NCBI RefSeq assembly: GCF_002335805.1
Contig: NZ_NISU01000001.1
Coordinates: 876,079-940,078 of the forward strand
Source of the DNA: Bacillus sp. FJAT-45350
GTDB taxonomy: Bacteria > Bacillota > Bacilli > Bacillales > NISU01
DNA: 64,000 bases
Reading direction: 5' to 3'
The position numbers and the translations under genes are program-made. A model generated the notes under the pieces. The model was given only the letters and a program-made list of their open reading frames with translations. It was not told where the DNA came from and did not search any database. Positions within the stretch are counted from its first letter, which is position 1. Each line of letters begins with the position of its first letter. This document shows positions 1 through 8,678 of this stretch, piece by piece.

Positions 1-123
1 CACTCTTAGATATTAGCAGGATTAATATTATCAATAATTTACCAAAATTAGTATTAGATTTTTATGATATAGTCGTATTTGTAAATATTATATTTTTTAT
101 CTGAAATCATGGAGTTGGTGTAA

Positions 124-618
124 TTGAGGAGAAATACTAGTTTATTTGTAATAGTTTTTTTGTTGATAGCTTGTTTGTATATGTCGTATAAACTGATTGA
201 AACAAATAAGCAGTGGGAGCAAACATACACAGCATCAATTACTAATAGTTTACATAATGAACTAATTATTTACAATTATTCTTTGGCAAGTTTTGAACAG
301 GCTCTTACCTTAAATGACTATGACGAAATTCTTTATCAATCTGGTTATGTAAGCTTTATTGGTCATCAGCCATATCATAATGACTTAAGTAGTAAAAAGC
401 TTTTATTGCAACAAAATATTCGTGATGCGTTACAAGTGTTAGAAAATAACCTGAACAGTGAGCAAAAAGAGGAATTAAAAGAGATAGTAAGTACGGCAAG
501 GGAAGAGCTGGATACGGCTGTTTATGTGAATTCTCCTGATAATGATAACAGAATTGAAAAGTTTGAAAAGTTTTTCAACAATTTTAACAGTGCATTATCT
601 AGTTTTTTACAAGAATGA
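124..618 (+). CDS. Small membrane-anchored protein, unknown function
   Basis: A 164-residue protein starting at a TTG codon, chosen because GGAG lies 9 bases upstream. Residues about 6-24 form one hydrophobic segment after a basic N-terminus, so it is probably an N-terminally anchored protein with an extracytoplasmic, mostly helical, charged domain of about 135 residues. No cysteine lipobox follows the hydrophobic segment. I do not recognise a family. It heads a same-strand cluster of proteins with the same topology (next genes at 667, 904 and 2240), which suggests a lineage-specific envelope-protein cluster. That similarity is in architecture only; I could not confirm sequence homology. Confidence 0.75.
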   Translation: MRRNTSLFVIVFLLIACLYMSYKLIETNKQWEQTYTASITNSLHNELIIYNYSLASFEQALTLNDYDEILYQSGYVSFIGHQPYHNDLSSKKLLLQQNIRDALQVLENNLNSEQKEELKEIVSTAREELDTAVYVNSPDNDNRIEKFEKFFNNFNSALSSFLQE

Positions 619-666
619 GAAGTTTAGTTTGTTCTGCTTACGTTTAGTTCTACGAGGAGGTTTAAT

Positions 667-900
667 ATGAAGGGGAAACGCTTGGTTTAGATACTGTATA
701 TTCCTCTATTCTTGTTATTAGTTGGTATGTTCTATGTAGAGGTGTCAATGTATCACCTTTTGCCACCTGACCAAGGCGGTATGAGTTTTTGGATGAAATT
801 TGGATTTGTTTGGAAAAGTTCCATACCGTTTTATGGAATTCTACTCTTAATTATATCTTTGTTATTTTATTTATTATTTGGACAAAGACGGAGGGTTTAG
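667..900 (+). pseudogene. Small two-helix membrane protein interrupted by an in-frame amber codon
   Basis: A strong GAGGAGG site precedes ATG 667, but the frame reads MKGKRLV and then TAG at 688-690. After the stop the same frame stays open to 900 and continues naturally into a membrane segment (ILYIPLFLLLVGMF), later followed by a second segment and a basic C-terminus. One base change (TGG to TAG) would explain it. No ribosome site precedes the internal TTG 712, so restart there is unlikely. The stop lies next to the start of the following gene at 904, so it was probably translated with that gene. Either a nonsense pseudogene or a sequence error; function unknown. Confidence 0.7.
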
Positions 901-903
901 CGG

Positions 904-1419
904 ATGGTGAAAAAAATCTCTGTAGCTTTAATTACTGTTGTGTTTGTGGTTGGATTATATTGGATTTATCCGAATCTCCCTCATGAAAAAGTAAAACGTA
1001 GTGTGTTATCTCAATATTTAGCTAGTCAGTATGAGATTAGTAATAACTTAAACAATGCATTAGAATTGTATCATCAGGGGGAGGAAGAAAAGTTTATTAT
1101 TTGGCTAGCCAGAGCTAAGGAGCAGACGGTAGTTGGTATAACTCTTACGGGAAATGGCCTAGCGATAAATTATAATAATAGAATAATAAATTCTTATAGC
1201 CTATACGATTTTGAAAGTAGGGCTAATCACCACATTTCTACTGCCTTTACGAATGCTGTTGAGGGCACTCTTACCAATGATGATATTATTGACCTTGAAG
1301 CTTTTGCTGAAACGATGAACAATTTTGTATCTTACATCGAACACAATGAAATTATTGATGGGAATTCAACGAGAAAAATAGTAAGGGAAGTTGAGAAAAT
1401 CATTGAAAAGACTTCTTAA
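904..1419 (+). CDS. Small membrane-anchored protein, unknown function
   Basis: A 171-residue protein with ATG 904 preceded by GGAGGG at suitable spacing and lying 3 bases after the stop of the broken gene upstream. Residues about 5-24 form a single hydrophobic anchor; the rest is polar and predicted helical, with an acidic and asparagine-rich middle. Its layout matches the proteins at 124 and 2240. No recognised domain. Probably located on the outer face of the membrane. Confidence 0.75.
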   Translation: MVKKISVALITVVFVVGLYWIYPNLPHEKVKRSVLSQYLASQYEISNNLNNALELYHQGEEEKFIIWLARAKEQTVVGITLTGNGLAINYNNRIINSYSLYDFESRANHHISTAFTNAVEGTLTNDDIIDLEAFAETMNNFVSYIEHNEIIDGNSTRKIVREVEKIIEKTS

Positions 1420-1571
1420 ATGTAGAGTTCTTGGGATGGGAGTAATTACCAATATCAGTTAAAAAGATAATACATATAAAACTGACTAAGGACAGTAATG
1501 TTCTAGATATAGAAAGCAACAGTCTCTATTTTTATTAGGATAATTTATAGGCATAAAAAAGGAGTAATAGG

Positions 1572-2165
1572 GTGTTAAAGAAGAAATTTATTGGGATTAG
1601 CATAATTATATTCTCAGCATTTTATATTTGTTTCGCTGCAATCAGTATTTGGTCTTATAGTTTTGAAAACCAGCTAGTTAAATCCGATGCAGCTATAGTA
1701 CTTGGAGCAGCAGTTTGGGGGAATGAGCCATCTCCTGTCCTAAGAGAGAGGATCAATCACTCAATTTGGCTGTATGATAATGGGTATGTAAATAAATTGA
1801 TTTTTACAGGTGGTAAAGGTGACGGATATGAATATGCTGAATCAGAAGTTGCAAAAGCCTATGCAATTGAAAACAATGTTGATGTAGATGATATTTTTAT
1901 TGAGACTGAATCAAGTATTACTGAAGAGAATCTAAAGTACGCATCTGAGATAGCATTAGAAAATAATCTACATACTTTGATAATTGTAAGTGATCCATTA
2001 CATATGAAACGTGCTATAGTGATAGCAGAAAGTATCGGAATGAAAGTCCATTCCTCACCAACTCCAAGTTCAGCTTACCAAACTTTAAAGAGTAAAGTCC
2101 CTTTCTTCTTACGTGAGCTATTCTTCTATATAGGACATGTAGTGACGTCTCCTTTTAGGGCGTAG
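1572..2165 (+). CDS. YdcF/SanA-type DUF218 membrane protein
   Basis: A 197-residue protein starting at GTG 1572, with GGAG about 8 bases upstream. An N-terminal transmembrane segment (about residues 5-27) is followed by a DUF218 fold: the DAAIVLGAAVWG segment, then PVLRERINHSIWLY, the LIFTGGKGDGY glycine-rich turn, a SEVAKAYA helix, ESSITEENLKYA and LIIVSDPLHMKRA. This matches the YdcF/SanA/ElyC family, whose members act in envelope integrity or carrier-lipid metabolism in other bacteria. The exact reaction is not established for most members. It is monocistronic here, between two small membrane-protein genes. Confidence 0.88.
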   Translation: MLKKKFIGISIIIFSAFYICFAAISIWSYSFENQLVKSDAAIVLGAAVWGNEPSPVLRERINHSIWLYDNGYVNKLIFTGGKGDGYEYAESEVAKAYAIENNVDVDDIFIETESSITEENLKYASEIALENNLHTLIIVSDPLHMKRAIVIAESIGMKVHSSPTPSSAYQTLKSKVPFFLRELFFYIGHVVTSPFRA

Positions 2166-2239
2166 CGTAAAAAAGGTTTATAATGGTAGAGGCATCCCCT
2201 TTATTCTATGTTACGATATTAAGTGGGAGTGAACTGACT

Positions 2240-2747
2240 ATGGAAAAAGACTGGAAAAATTTTGCTATTGTAGTTTTATTGATTGTTGCAATCGTGAATG
2301 GATACTTATTTATTGATACTAAATCAAAATTACAAGAAGCACAAAGATACACATATGTGGCTGTCGAGTCTCAACTATCTTATTTGGCACATAATACGAA
2401 ACTAATTCTGGAATATTGGGATGATATAAATATTGCTGCGTCAAGGAGAATCGAACAGCAATATACAATTGCTAGGGAAGTATTATGGAGTCACGGTTTT
2501 GCGCCACAATCGACCTTTATGACACATTATTATAGTACCGTTAGCCATGTATTAGATAAGATTGAATCAGGTGAACGTACACCCGAATTAAAAGCTGAGG
2601 TTCAAATGATTTATAATGATTTGTCTTTCTTAGCAAGTCAATGTAGAGACACTAAATGAACTATCAGGTAATCTAGAAATTTATTCACATTGGTATAAAC
2701 TTTTAGACAATCTGGAAAATAAACGAGCTGCCGAGACAGCACCATAA
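2240..2747 (+). pseudogene. Membrane-anchored protein with probable C-terminal frameshift
   Basis: ATG 2240 is preferred over an earlier ATG at 2183 because GGGAG lies 10 bases upstream and the protein then begins MEKDWKNFAIVVLLIVAIVNG, a typical short anchor. The frame closes at 2659 after SFLASQCRDTK. In the +1 frame, reading continues from about 2645 as ETLNELSGNLEIYSHWYKLL and ends at TAA 2745-2747, directly before the terminator. Removing one base near 2640-2650 gives one continuous helical C-terminus. I infer a single-base insertion in the strain or the assembly. Function unknown; same topology as the genes at 124 and 904. Confidence 0.6.
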
Positions 2748-2748
2748 A

Positions 2749-2789
2749 AGACGTTACCGCGAGTAATCAATGCGGTAACGTCTTTTTTT
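2749..2789 (+). terminator. Intrinsic terminator
   Basis: Twelve-pair perfect stem (AGACGTTACCGC pairing with GCGGTAACGTCT) with an 11-base loop followed by seven T residues. It closes the transcript of the 2240 gene. Confidence 0.92.
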
Positions 2790-2829
2790 CTAAACAGATT
2801 TATAATTTATAAGTTTTTGAACAACCTCG

Positions 2830-4152
2830 CTAATGAAGATTATGGATTAAACGAAAGAAGCTGGACCGTTGCCAGTTTTGTAATTGAAATTTTCGTTCTA
2901 ATGTTATCATCCACTTTGCTTGTTCTCCTTCTACACTGCCCTGTAAATAGAAAGGTAGGCTATATTCTATATAGTGTAGATTTTGATTATCAGGAGCAGT
3001 CATTTTTAAATGGAAACTTCGGTGTTTCTCAACTTCAAAAGGCAAGTCCTCACCTAGGTTATTTACAATAGTAAACTGTGCCCAATCACTAGGAAGCGGA
3101 TTTTCGATATGTGATAAGGCGATGTCGCTATGTGTGACGTATGTTCTCTTAACTGTTTCACTTTCAATATATTCTTCGCGGTACCTAAATTCATATGGTG
3201 ATAAGTCGTTCTCAGTAGCGGATAATCTTATTACATTAATATTATCAGTGATAATTGTTCGTCCACTATTAAAAACTAGAGTAAAGCTTTCAAGATTTTT
3301 TTCAGATGTATTCTCAACTACTATAGTATTTGCTATATGCCATGTGTCTTTGTATGGAGTCCACTGATTAAGTATAGTTAACGGCTCCTCTTGATCTGTT
3401 ATATAGATAGATTTTAATGGGTCTAGGTTCCTTACAGATTGGATGATTTGAAATTGAAATTTTTGTTTATCGGTTGTTTCATAAAGTGGAACAACAATTG
3501 GAACTTTCAAGGTATAGTAATCTTTCATTCCAAAGACGGCGATACTTAAAAATAGAAGGGCAACAACTGTTTTTTTGAACAGAAAATGATTTTTCTCCTT
3601 TATCTTAGTTTGATTGTCTAATGATAAAAACTGTTCATATTTTGAGAATAACCTCAGCCATCTCACAAACTGATAAAAATAAGCAAGCCCTAATATAGCT
3701 AATAATGCAATTGAAATCGTTGAAAAACGTCCAATAAAGACAGCTAATTCGATAAAAATAAGAACAGTAAAAAATAGAAAGGCAGTTTTCACAAAGCTTA
3801 TCGTTCTCTCGTACAATTTATGGGAAAAGTCATAATGCTCTTTATTGTTTAAAAGAAGCTTGCTTATTAAAATCCCTAAAAGCAAGATGTATATTGCGTA
3901 AAAAAGAAACTCCCATTGATGTATAAGGTGAAGAATTTCATTGTCAATATAGAAATAAAATATCCGTGTGAACGTAGCACTTAGGCTCATGACTAGACTC
4001 GTAATAATAACTGCTTTTTGATATAGAAAAACTGAACCGATAGTTATTAGCCAGTAACCAATAAGGGAGCTCCACATAAAAACAGAGCCTAACTCACCTT
4101 TAATGAATGCTAAAATTAGACCGATAAAGATTAATTTTAAACCCGTTTGCAA
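2830..4152 (-). CDS. Polytopic membrane protein with large extracytoplasmic domain
   Basis: A 440-residue protein starting at TTG with AAAGGAGG 8 bases upstream. About six or seven hydrophobic helices occupy residues 5-215 in two blocks separated by a charged loop near residues 100-115 (LLNNKEHYDF). The C-terminal 220 residues are hydrophilic and beta-rich, with repeated threonine-rich strands, and look like an exposed domain. I do not recognise the family and no catalytic motif is evident. It is convergent with the cluster at 1-2.8 kb and divergent from the lipoprotein gene at 4295. Confidence 0.75.
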   Translation of the reverse strand: MQTGLKLIFIGLILAFIKGELGSVFMWSSLIGYWLITIGSVFLYQKAVIITSLVMSLSATFTRIFYFYIDNEILHLIHQWEFLFYAIYILLLGILISKLLLNNKEHYDFSHKLYERTISFVKTAFLFFTVLIFIELAVFIGRFSTISIALLAILGLAYFYQFVRWLRLFSKYEQFLSLDNQTKIKEKNHFLFKKTVVALLFLSIAVFGMKDYYTLKVPIVVPLYETTDKQKFQFQIIQSVRNLDPLKSIYITDQEEPLTILNQWTPYKDTWHIANTIVVENTSEKNLESFTLVFNSGRTIITDNINVIRLSATENDLSPYEFRYREEYIESETVKRTYVTHSDIALSHIENPLPSDWAQFTIVNNLGEDLPFEVEKHRSFHLKMTAPDNQNLHYIEYSLPFYLQGSVEGEQAKWMITLERKFQLQNWQRSSFFRLIHNLH

Positions 4153-4294
4153 AACGTTTCCTCCTTTACGTGTGTTACAATTGTAGCATTTAAAAGCAGC
4201 TTAATGGCATGATGAACACAAGTGGATAATATTGGCTTTTAGAAGCCAGTAGCTATTGAAATGAATAAAATTCAGAAAGTGAGGTGTTATTAAT

Positions 4295-4933
4295 ATGAGT
4301 AATAAACTTTATTTACTTCCAGTCGTATTCGCTTATGTAATGCTTATAACTGGGTGTACAAATGATGAAAGTGGACTTAATGAATTTTCACAAGATAAGG
4401 AAATTTGGGAGCTAGAAGCTACTTTAAATTTAGAGTTTTTTGAAGAGGTAAAAAAACATATAGAGAGTGAACTAGCAACAATCGATGAGGAAAGGGATTT
4501 AAAAAGTTTTATCGATTGGAACAAGGAGAAGCTCGGCTTTGATGTTAATGAAGAAGCTTCTGAGGGATACATTGAAGTTCAAATAAAGGATCGCGAGCTA
4601 CATGAAAGCTTTCCTGATACTTTACTAGGATATGGTCAAGGCGTATTGACTATTAATGAACATACCTTTCCATTTGAAGGTGATGTAGGTATTCACCAAT
4701 TTCTTCATAACGATCAAATTTATTATTATGCTGCTTTCAACACGGATATTGTGAACCTAAAAGGTGAAGAAGATATTTTCCCTTTAATGCTCGCTTGGAA
4801 CACAGAAACGCGAGAGGTTCATGCTCAGGTTACGGTAGGTGTAGGAGAGGAACATGGATTGCTTGTATTTGGAGAGAAGTTTGATGCTATGTTTATGATT
4901 GATGAAGAGGACGTAATACCATGGTCAGAATGA
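4295..4933 (+). CDS. Putative lipoprotein, unknown function
   Basis: A 212-residue protein with ATG 4295 and GAGGTG upstream. The N-terminus is a type II signal peptide: hydrophobic residues 5-20 ending in the lipobox LITGC, so the mature protein would begin at Cys21. The mature part is acidic, starts with a helical segment and then becomes beta-rich, with several paired aromatic strands (IYYYAAFNTD, LMLAWNTETREV). No known domain recognised. The Fic remnant follows 20 bases after the stop. Confidence 0.8.
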   Translation: MSNKLYLLPVVFAYVMLITGCTNDESGLNEFSQDKEIWELEATLNLEFFEEVKKHIESELATIDEERDLKSFIDWNKEKLGFDVNEEASEGYIEVQIKDRELHESFPDTLLGYGQGVLTINEHTFPFEGDVGIHQFLHNDQIYYYAAFNTDIVNLKGEEDIFPLMLAWNTETREVHAQVTVGVGEEHGLLVFGEKFDAMFMIDEEDVIPWSE

Positions 4934-4953
4934 TAGTTTGACTTTTTGGATTA

Positions 4954-5160
4954 ATGACCTCGCGTTTGCTATTAAATTTAGAACTGATGAAAGGTGGATT
5001 CCCACCGATTGTTATCAAAGTAGAAAACCGTTTAGCATATTATGAAGCCTTAGATAAAGCACATACACAAAAGGATTATGATTTTATTCAGATAGTCAAA
5101 TGGGAAGTTGAAGACTCGTTAAATTTATATTTAAGTGCAATCAATAATAACTACTACTAA
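4954..5160 (+). pseudogene. C-terminal remnant of a Fic/DOC-family protein
   Basis: The 68-residue frame reads TSRLLLNLELMKGGFPPIVI, then VENRLAYYEALDKAH and ends DSLNLYL. In intact Fic AMP-transferases this stretch directly follows the catalytic HPFxxGNGR motif. That motif and everything upstream are missing: the homology begins at the residue after GNGR, and no earlier Fic-like frame is present in the 20 bases between the lipoprotein stop and this frame. No ribosome binding site precedes the ATG. I read it as the truncated tail of a deleted Fic gene, without AMPylation activity. Confidence 0.82.
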
Positions 5161-5335
5161 TAATTGCAATATTCCACTTGGGACGTTAGTTAGTTGCTTT
5201 AGCAATTAGTTCCTCAATACGCTCTAAGTGTTTTTATTTTTTATTTTGTATTTATTGGTGTATGATCTTGATAGAAATTGCATAGTTAGGGAACTCTTAC
5301 AGTAGCTAAGTCGATTGAAATTTGAGGTGTATACA

Positions 5336-5626
5336 GTGAATATTATGGTAACAGAAGAGGCGAAGAAATGGTTTTTTAACGAATTTAATCTAAAGAAAGG
5401 CAATGAAATTCGTATTTTTGTTCGTTATGGTGGCTGCGGTTCCTTTCAGCAAGGCTTTTCATTAGGGATTATGAAAGAAACATCTAGTGAAAAGGAAGTG
5501 GAATCAGTCATTGAAGGTGTATCCTTCTATATTACTAGAGAGGATCTTTGGTATTTTGATGGTGTTAATTTAACCATTAATTATGACGAGACAAAAGAAG
5601 AAATTGAGTTTCTCCATGAACAATAA
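5336..5626 (+). CDS. HesB/IscA-like small protein (YneR type)
   Basis: About 96 residues. GTG 5336 is chosen because GAGGTG lies 6 bases upstream; ATG 5345 is the alternative, and the open frame extends upstream to 5315 without a site. The sequence has the HesB-like fold pattern: an initial helix (TEEAKKWFFNEF), EIRIFVRYGGCGSFQQGFSLG, and a late acidic FYITREDLWYFDGVNLTINY strand pair. Bacillus YneR/YqkB-type members share this shape but lack the full three-cysteine set of IscA; only the GGCG cysteine is obvious here. An iron-sulfur role is therefore uncertain. Confidence 0.8.
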   Translation: MNIMVTEEAKKWFFNEFNLKKGNEIRIFVRYGGCGSFQQGFSLGIMKETSSEKEVESVIEGVSFYITREDLWYFDGVNLTINYDETKEEIEFLHEQ

Positions 5627-5636
5627 ATAAAAAAGT

Positions 5637-5682
5637 GGGTGATTTAGAAGGTATATATTTTCCCTTCTGAATCACCCTTTTT
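5637..5682 (+). terminator. Intrinsic terminator
   Basis: Fifteen-base near-perfect arms (GGGTGATTTAGAAGG and CCTTCTGAATCACCC) and five T residues directly after the HesB-like gene. Confidence 0.88.
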
Positions 5683-5740
5683 GGATGGATTAATTCTTAC
5701 AATAAAATCAAATGAGTAGTTCAAGGTTAAACGGTTTTGC

Positions 5741-5977
5741 TTATTGCATAACCCAAATAATTTCTTGAATTCGAATGTAATATGTTGCAGTATTAGTTTG
5801 AAGCACTACATGGTCAGGCTTCACATCCATAATTTTCCCTCGAATACCTCCACGACCAGTTTCAATTACTGCGTCTTGACCCATGACTGATTGCAATGTT
5901 TGATAAACATATGGGTCAATCATTGTAAACATTTGTGGTACCATTGGTTGGCTTTGTTGGTGTTGATGATAACTCAT
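5741..5977 (-). CDS. DUF2642 family protein (YuzF-like)
   Basis: A 78-residue protein with GGAGG-type site before its ATG. The first 20 residues are rich in His, Gln and Pro. The remainder is a compact domain with VYQTLQSVMGQDAVIETGRG, then GKIMDVKPDHVVLQ and a final YYIRIQEIIWVM. This is the DUF2642 pattern of B. subtilis YuzF and related small proteins, a beta-barrel-like fold with no established function. It is monocistronic and leftward. Confidence 0.8.
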   Translation of the reverse strand: MSYHQHQQSQPMVPQMFTMIDPYVYQTLQSVMGQDAVIETGRGGIRGKIMDVKPDHVVLQTNTATYYIRIQEIIWVMQ

Positions 5978-6092
5978 AGTAAACGCCTCCTTTAAATCTA
6001 GACAAAATCATTGTATGTGTTTGACTAGTTAATGTTTGGGCGTTTACCTAAACATTAAGCCCAAATTAGGCATTGGTTTATTAATTGCTTGT

Positions 6093-6344
6093 CTATTCAA
6101 TCGTTAATTTAACTGCTTTGTTTGGGAAAACTCCGTCTATTTTACTACCGATTTCTTCTTCAACTACTTTCTTTGAAGGTATCGAATCGAAGCTCTGAAT
6201 TATTGAGTATTGTTGTAAGCAAACAAGATGGTAAGGGTATTTTACGTCTTCTTCGTAAATAATGACAAAAATCTTTCCTCGCTTATCGATAATGAATTCT
6301 CCATGACTAGTAAGTTTGGTTTTTCTGTTATCAACTAATTCCAT
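6093..6344 (-). CDS. Small conserved protein, unknown function
   Basis: An 83-residue soluble protein with ATG 6344 and GGGAGG upstream. It reads as alternating strands (HGEFIIDKRGKIFVIIY, YHLVCLQQYSIIQSF) with a C-terminal segment ending KAVKLTIE. No signal, membrane segment or motif. It lies upstream of the DUF2642 gene on the same strand, separated by about 115 bases that include a weak inverted repeat at 6035-6065 (TTTGGGC with GCCCAAA) lacking a T run. Confidence 0.6.
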   Translation of the reverse strand: MELVDNRKTKLTSHGEFIIDKRGKIFVIIYEEDVKYPYHLVCLQQYSIIQSFDSIPSKKVVEEEIGSKIDGVFPNKAVKLTIE

Positions 6345-6471
6345 CGTTTACCTCCCTATTGCTTCTGATTTAAACTGATTTCAGTTAGTAGTATATATTT
6401 CTATGAATTTTTTCTGTAGATCATGCTATAATTCAATAAGGGGAATTTATTTTATAATGGAGGGTACAAGA

Positions 6472-6804
6472 ATGAGTAAAGATATTAATAAGTTTTTTGA
6501 GGAGAAGTTAACTGAAGCAAAAGTTAATTTTGAGCGTACGATAGATTGTAAGCACACTGCCTTTGATGATTTGTATCCATACATGAATGAACAGCCACAG
6601 TTTTTCTGGTATAAGCGGTATGCAGGTTGGCAAGAACTTCTTACAGTTGTAAGCCTTGCGGAAGAATTAGAAATAAATTGGAAAACCCCTTTTACAGAAC
6701 GCCAAGTTGCATATATAGAAAAGAAAGTTCTAGATGCAAAAGTATTGGATTATTGGTATGAAGATAGTAAGAAAGAACAAGAAGTTAATAAAGAAGACAA
6801 TTAA
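6472..6804 (+). CDS. Small acidic conserved protein, unknown function
   Basis: ATG 6472 is taken as the start because GGAGGG lies 7 bases upstream; this gives 110 residues (MSKDINKFFEEKL), while the open frame extends back to 6403 without a site. The protein is soluble, charged and helical, with an aromatic stretch (PQFFWYKRYAGWQELL) in the middle. No recognised domain. Confidence 0.65.
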   Translation: MSKDINKFFEEKLTEAKVNFERTIDCKHTAFDDLYPYMNEQPQFFWYKRYAGWQELLTVVSLAEELEINWKTPFTERQVAYIEKKVLDAKVLDYWYEDSKKEQEVNKEDN

Positions 6805-6858
6805 TAGATCAATTTGTAGAAGTATACTAGCTTATTAGATCGAATGACTGCATATGAA

Positions 6859-6887
6859 GCGTATCCATATTAGGGTATGCTTTTTTT
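6859..6887 (+). terminator. Intrinsic terminator
   Basis: Eight-pair stem (GCGTATCC with GGGTATGC, two G-T pairs), six-base loop and a run of seven T residues, 55 bases after the gene at 6472. Confidence 0.75.
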
Positions 6888-7011
6888 ATTTTTTTGAAGC
6901 TATAAACTATTTTAAAATTAAAATCCATTTATGTGTTTTATTCTTTTCATAGTTTTTCCTTTCTTGATTGGATACAATAAACCTATAATATCTTGATAAA
7001 GGTGAGATTGT

Positions 7012-7908
7012 ATGAAAATTGGCTACGCTTGTTTAAATGTGACGCTCCAAACGAAGATGAGAACCTGTCGTATTGCCACAGTAGAAAAAGAGGGGCTAAC
7101 GAAGGTAAAAGAATTAACGATTCATAATCTACAAGAAGTTAATAAGATAATTGATTGGAATATCGAAAATAATATCCATTTTTTTCGGTTAAGCAGTGAT
7201 ATTGTCCCTTTTGGAAGTCATCCAATTCTAACATGGGATTGGTGGGCCGATGAGGATGTACTAAAACTAACGAATGCTATACGAGAGAAAAAACAAAAAT
7301 ATCATTTGCGGCTTAGCGCACACCCAGGTCAGTATACGATTATTAATTCCAAAAATGATGAAGTTGTAAAAAAGGCTATAAAGGAATTGGAATATCATGA
7401 TACATTATTAGATTTAGTCGGTGGAACGGACATGATAATTCACACTGGGGGAGTTTATGGAGACAAACTGGAAGCGAAAAAACGTTTTATTCATACTTAT
7501 CATGAACTTTCAGATTCAATAAAGAATAAGCTCAGACTTGAAAATGATGATAAGAGTTTTCACTTAAAGGATGTGCTAAGTATCTATAAGGAATGTGGAG
7601 TTCCTATTTGTTTTGATATTCATCATCATAACTGTAATCATACTGAAGAAATAGAATTGGATACCCTAGTAGAACAGGTATTTGAGTCGTGGAAAGAAAT
7701 TGGAACACCGAAAGTACATATAAGCTCTGGAAAAAGGAGTAAAATAGACACAGCCCATCATGATATAGTATTTAAAGAAGATTTTGATGAGCTTCTGAAG
7801 GTTATTGGAAGTAGAGAGTGTGATATTATGTTGGAAGCAAAACAAAAAGAAAAAGCTGTTTTTAGTTTGAGAAAAGAATCAGCGGGAATAGAGAATACGG
7901 AGGAATAG
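7012..7908 (+). CDS. uvsE: UV damage endonuclease UvsE
   Basis: A 298-residue protein of the UVDE family, a TIM-barrel metal-dependent endonuclease that nicks DNA 5' of UV photoproducts. Family landmarks are visible in order: [11 protein letters not shown] at the N-terminus, [58 protein letters not shown], and [11 protein letters not shown] before the C-terminus. The His and acidic residues of these motifs form the metal site. AAAGGTGAG precedes ATG 7012. It is followed one base later by msrA, so both genes likely form one operon for DNA and protein damage repair. Confidence 0.95.
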   Translation: MKIGYACLNVTLQTKMRTCRIATVEKEGLTKVKELTIHNLQEVNKIIDWNIENNIHFFRLSSDIVPFGSHPILTWDWWADEDVLKLTNAIREKKQKYHLRLSAHPGQYTIINSKNDEVVKKAIKELEYHDTLLDLVGGTDMIIHTGGVYGDKLEAKKRFIHTYHELSDSIKNKLRLENDDKSFHLKDVLSIYKECGVPICFDIHHHNCNHTEEIELDTLVEQVFESWKEIGTPKVHISSGKRSKIDTAHHDIVFKEDFDELLKVIGSRECDIMLEAKQKEKAVFSLRKESAGIENTEE

Positions 7909-7909
7909 T

Positions 7910-8437
7910 ATGAGTGAAAGAGTAGAAAAAGCAACATTTGCAGGCGGTTGTTTCTGGTGCATGGTCAAGCCCTTCGACGAACAAGAGGGGATAATCGAAG
8001 TACTTTCTGGTTATTCTGGAGGTACGGTAGAAAACCCAACATACAAAGAAGTAAAAAGTGGGGAGACAGGTCATTACGAAGTTGTACAAATAACCTTCGA
8101 TCCAGAAGTGTTTCCGTATGAAAAATTACTTTCTTTATACTGGCCACAAATAGACCCAACCGATCCAGATGGTCAATTCCATGACCGAGGTCCTATGTAC
8201 CGAACAGCGATTTTTTATCATACAGAACAACAACGGCAGCTTGCAGAAAAAACAAAGAAAGAAATAGAAGAGAGTGGTCGGTTTAAAAAGGAAATCGTAA
8301 CAAAGATTTTACCAGCAACACCTTTTTATCCAGCTGAAGATTATCACCAAGATTACTATAAGAAGAATTCAGAGCATTATAAAGAAGACCGTAAAAAATC
8401 AGGTAGAGACGAATTTATTGAGAAGAATTGGGTTTAA
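7910..8437 (+). CDS. msrA: Peptide methionine-S-sulfoxide reductase MsrA
   Basis: A 175-residue MsrA-type protein. The catalytic motif GCFWC is at residues 13-17, with the attacking cysteine at 14, followed by GYSGG, the conserved [10 protein letters not shown] and [22 protein letters not shown]. It reduces the S-epimer of oxidised methionine in proteins, with thioredoxin as usual donor. There is no obvious C-terminal resolving Cys, so recycling may use Cys17. The ATG lies one base after the uvsE stop and GGAGG sits inside the uvsE 3' end. No MsrB domain is fused and no msrB follows. Confidence 0.96.
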   Translation: MSERVEKATFAGGCFWCMVKPFDEQEGIIEVLSGYSGGTVENPTYKEVKSGETGHYEVVQITFDPEVFPYEKLLSLYWPQIDPTDPDGQFHDRGPMYRTAIFYHTEQQRQLAEKTKKEIEESGRFKKEIVTKILPATPFYPAEDYHQDYYKKNSEHYKEDRKKSGRDEFIEKNWV

Positions 8438-8439
8438 TA

Positions 8440-8478
8440 AGACTAGGCTTAGTACAAAACTAAGCATGGTCTTTTTTT
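8440..8478 (+). terminator. Intrinsic terminator of uvsE-msrA
   Basis: Fourteen-base arms (AGACTAGGCTTAGT and ACTAAGCATGGTCT) followed by seven T residues. Confidence 0.88.
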
Positions 8479-8678
8479 ATAAGCGAAATTTATATGTAAC
8501 ATGCTGAAGCCATTGTATGCATTTTTCTCTGCGCAGAAATTTCATGTCAATAAGGTAACATTTTCACTAATTACTAGTAATTTATAGTACACATTTTTAT
8601 TTTATTACCCATAAGTTGCGTAGAATTTGATAGAATGGTGTCATAACATGTTTGTTATGTAGAGGGGAGCTGTTAAGC

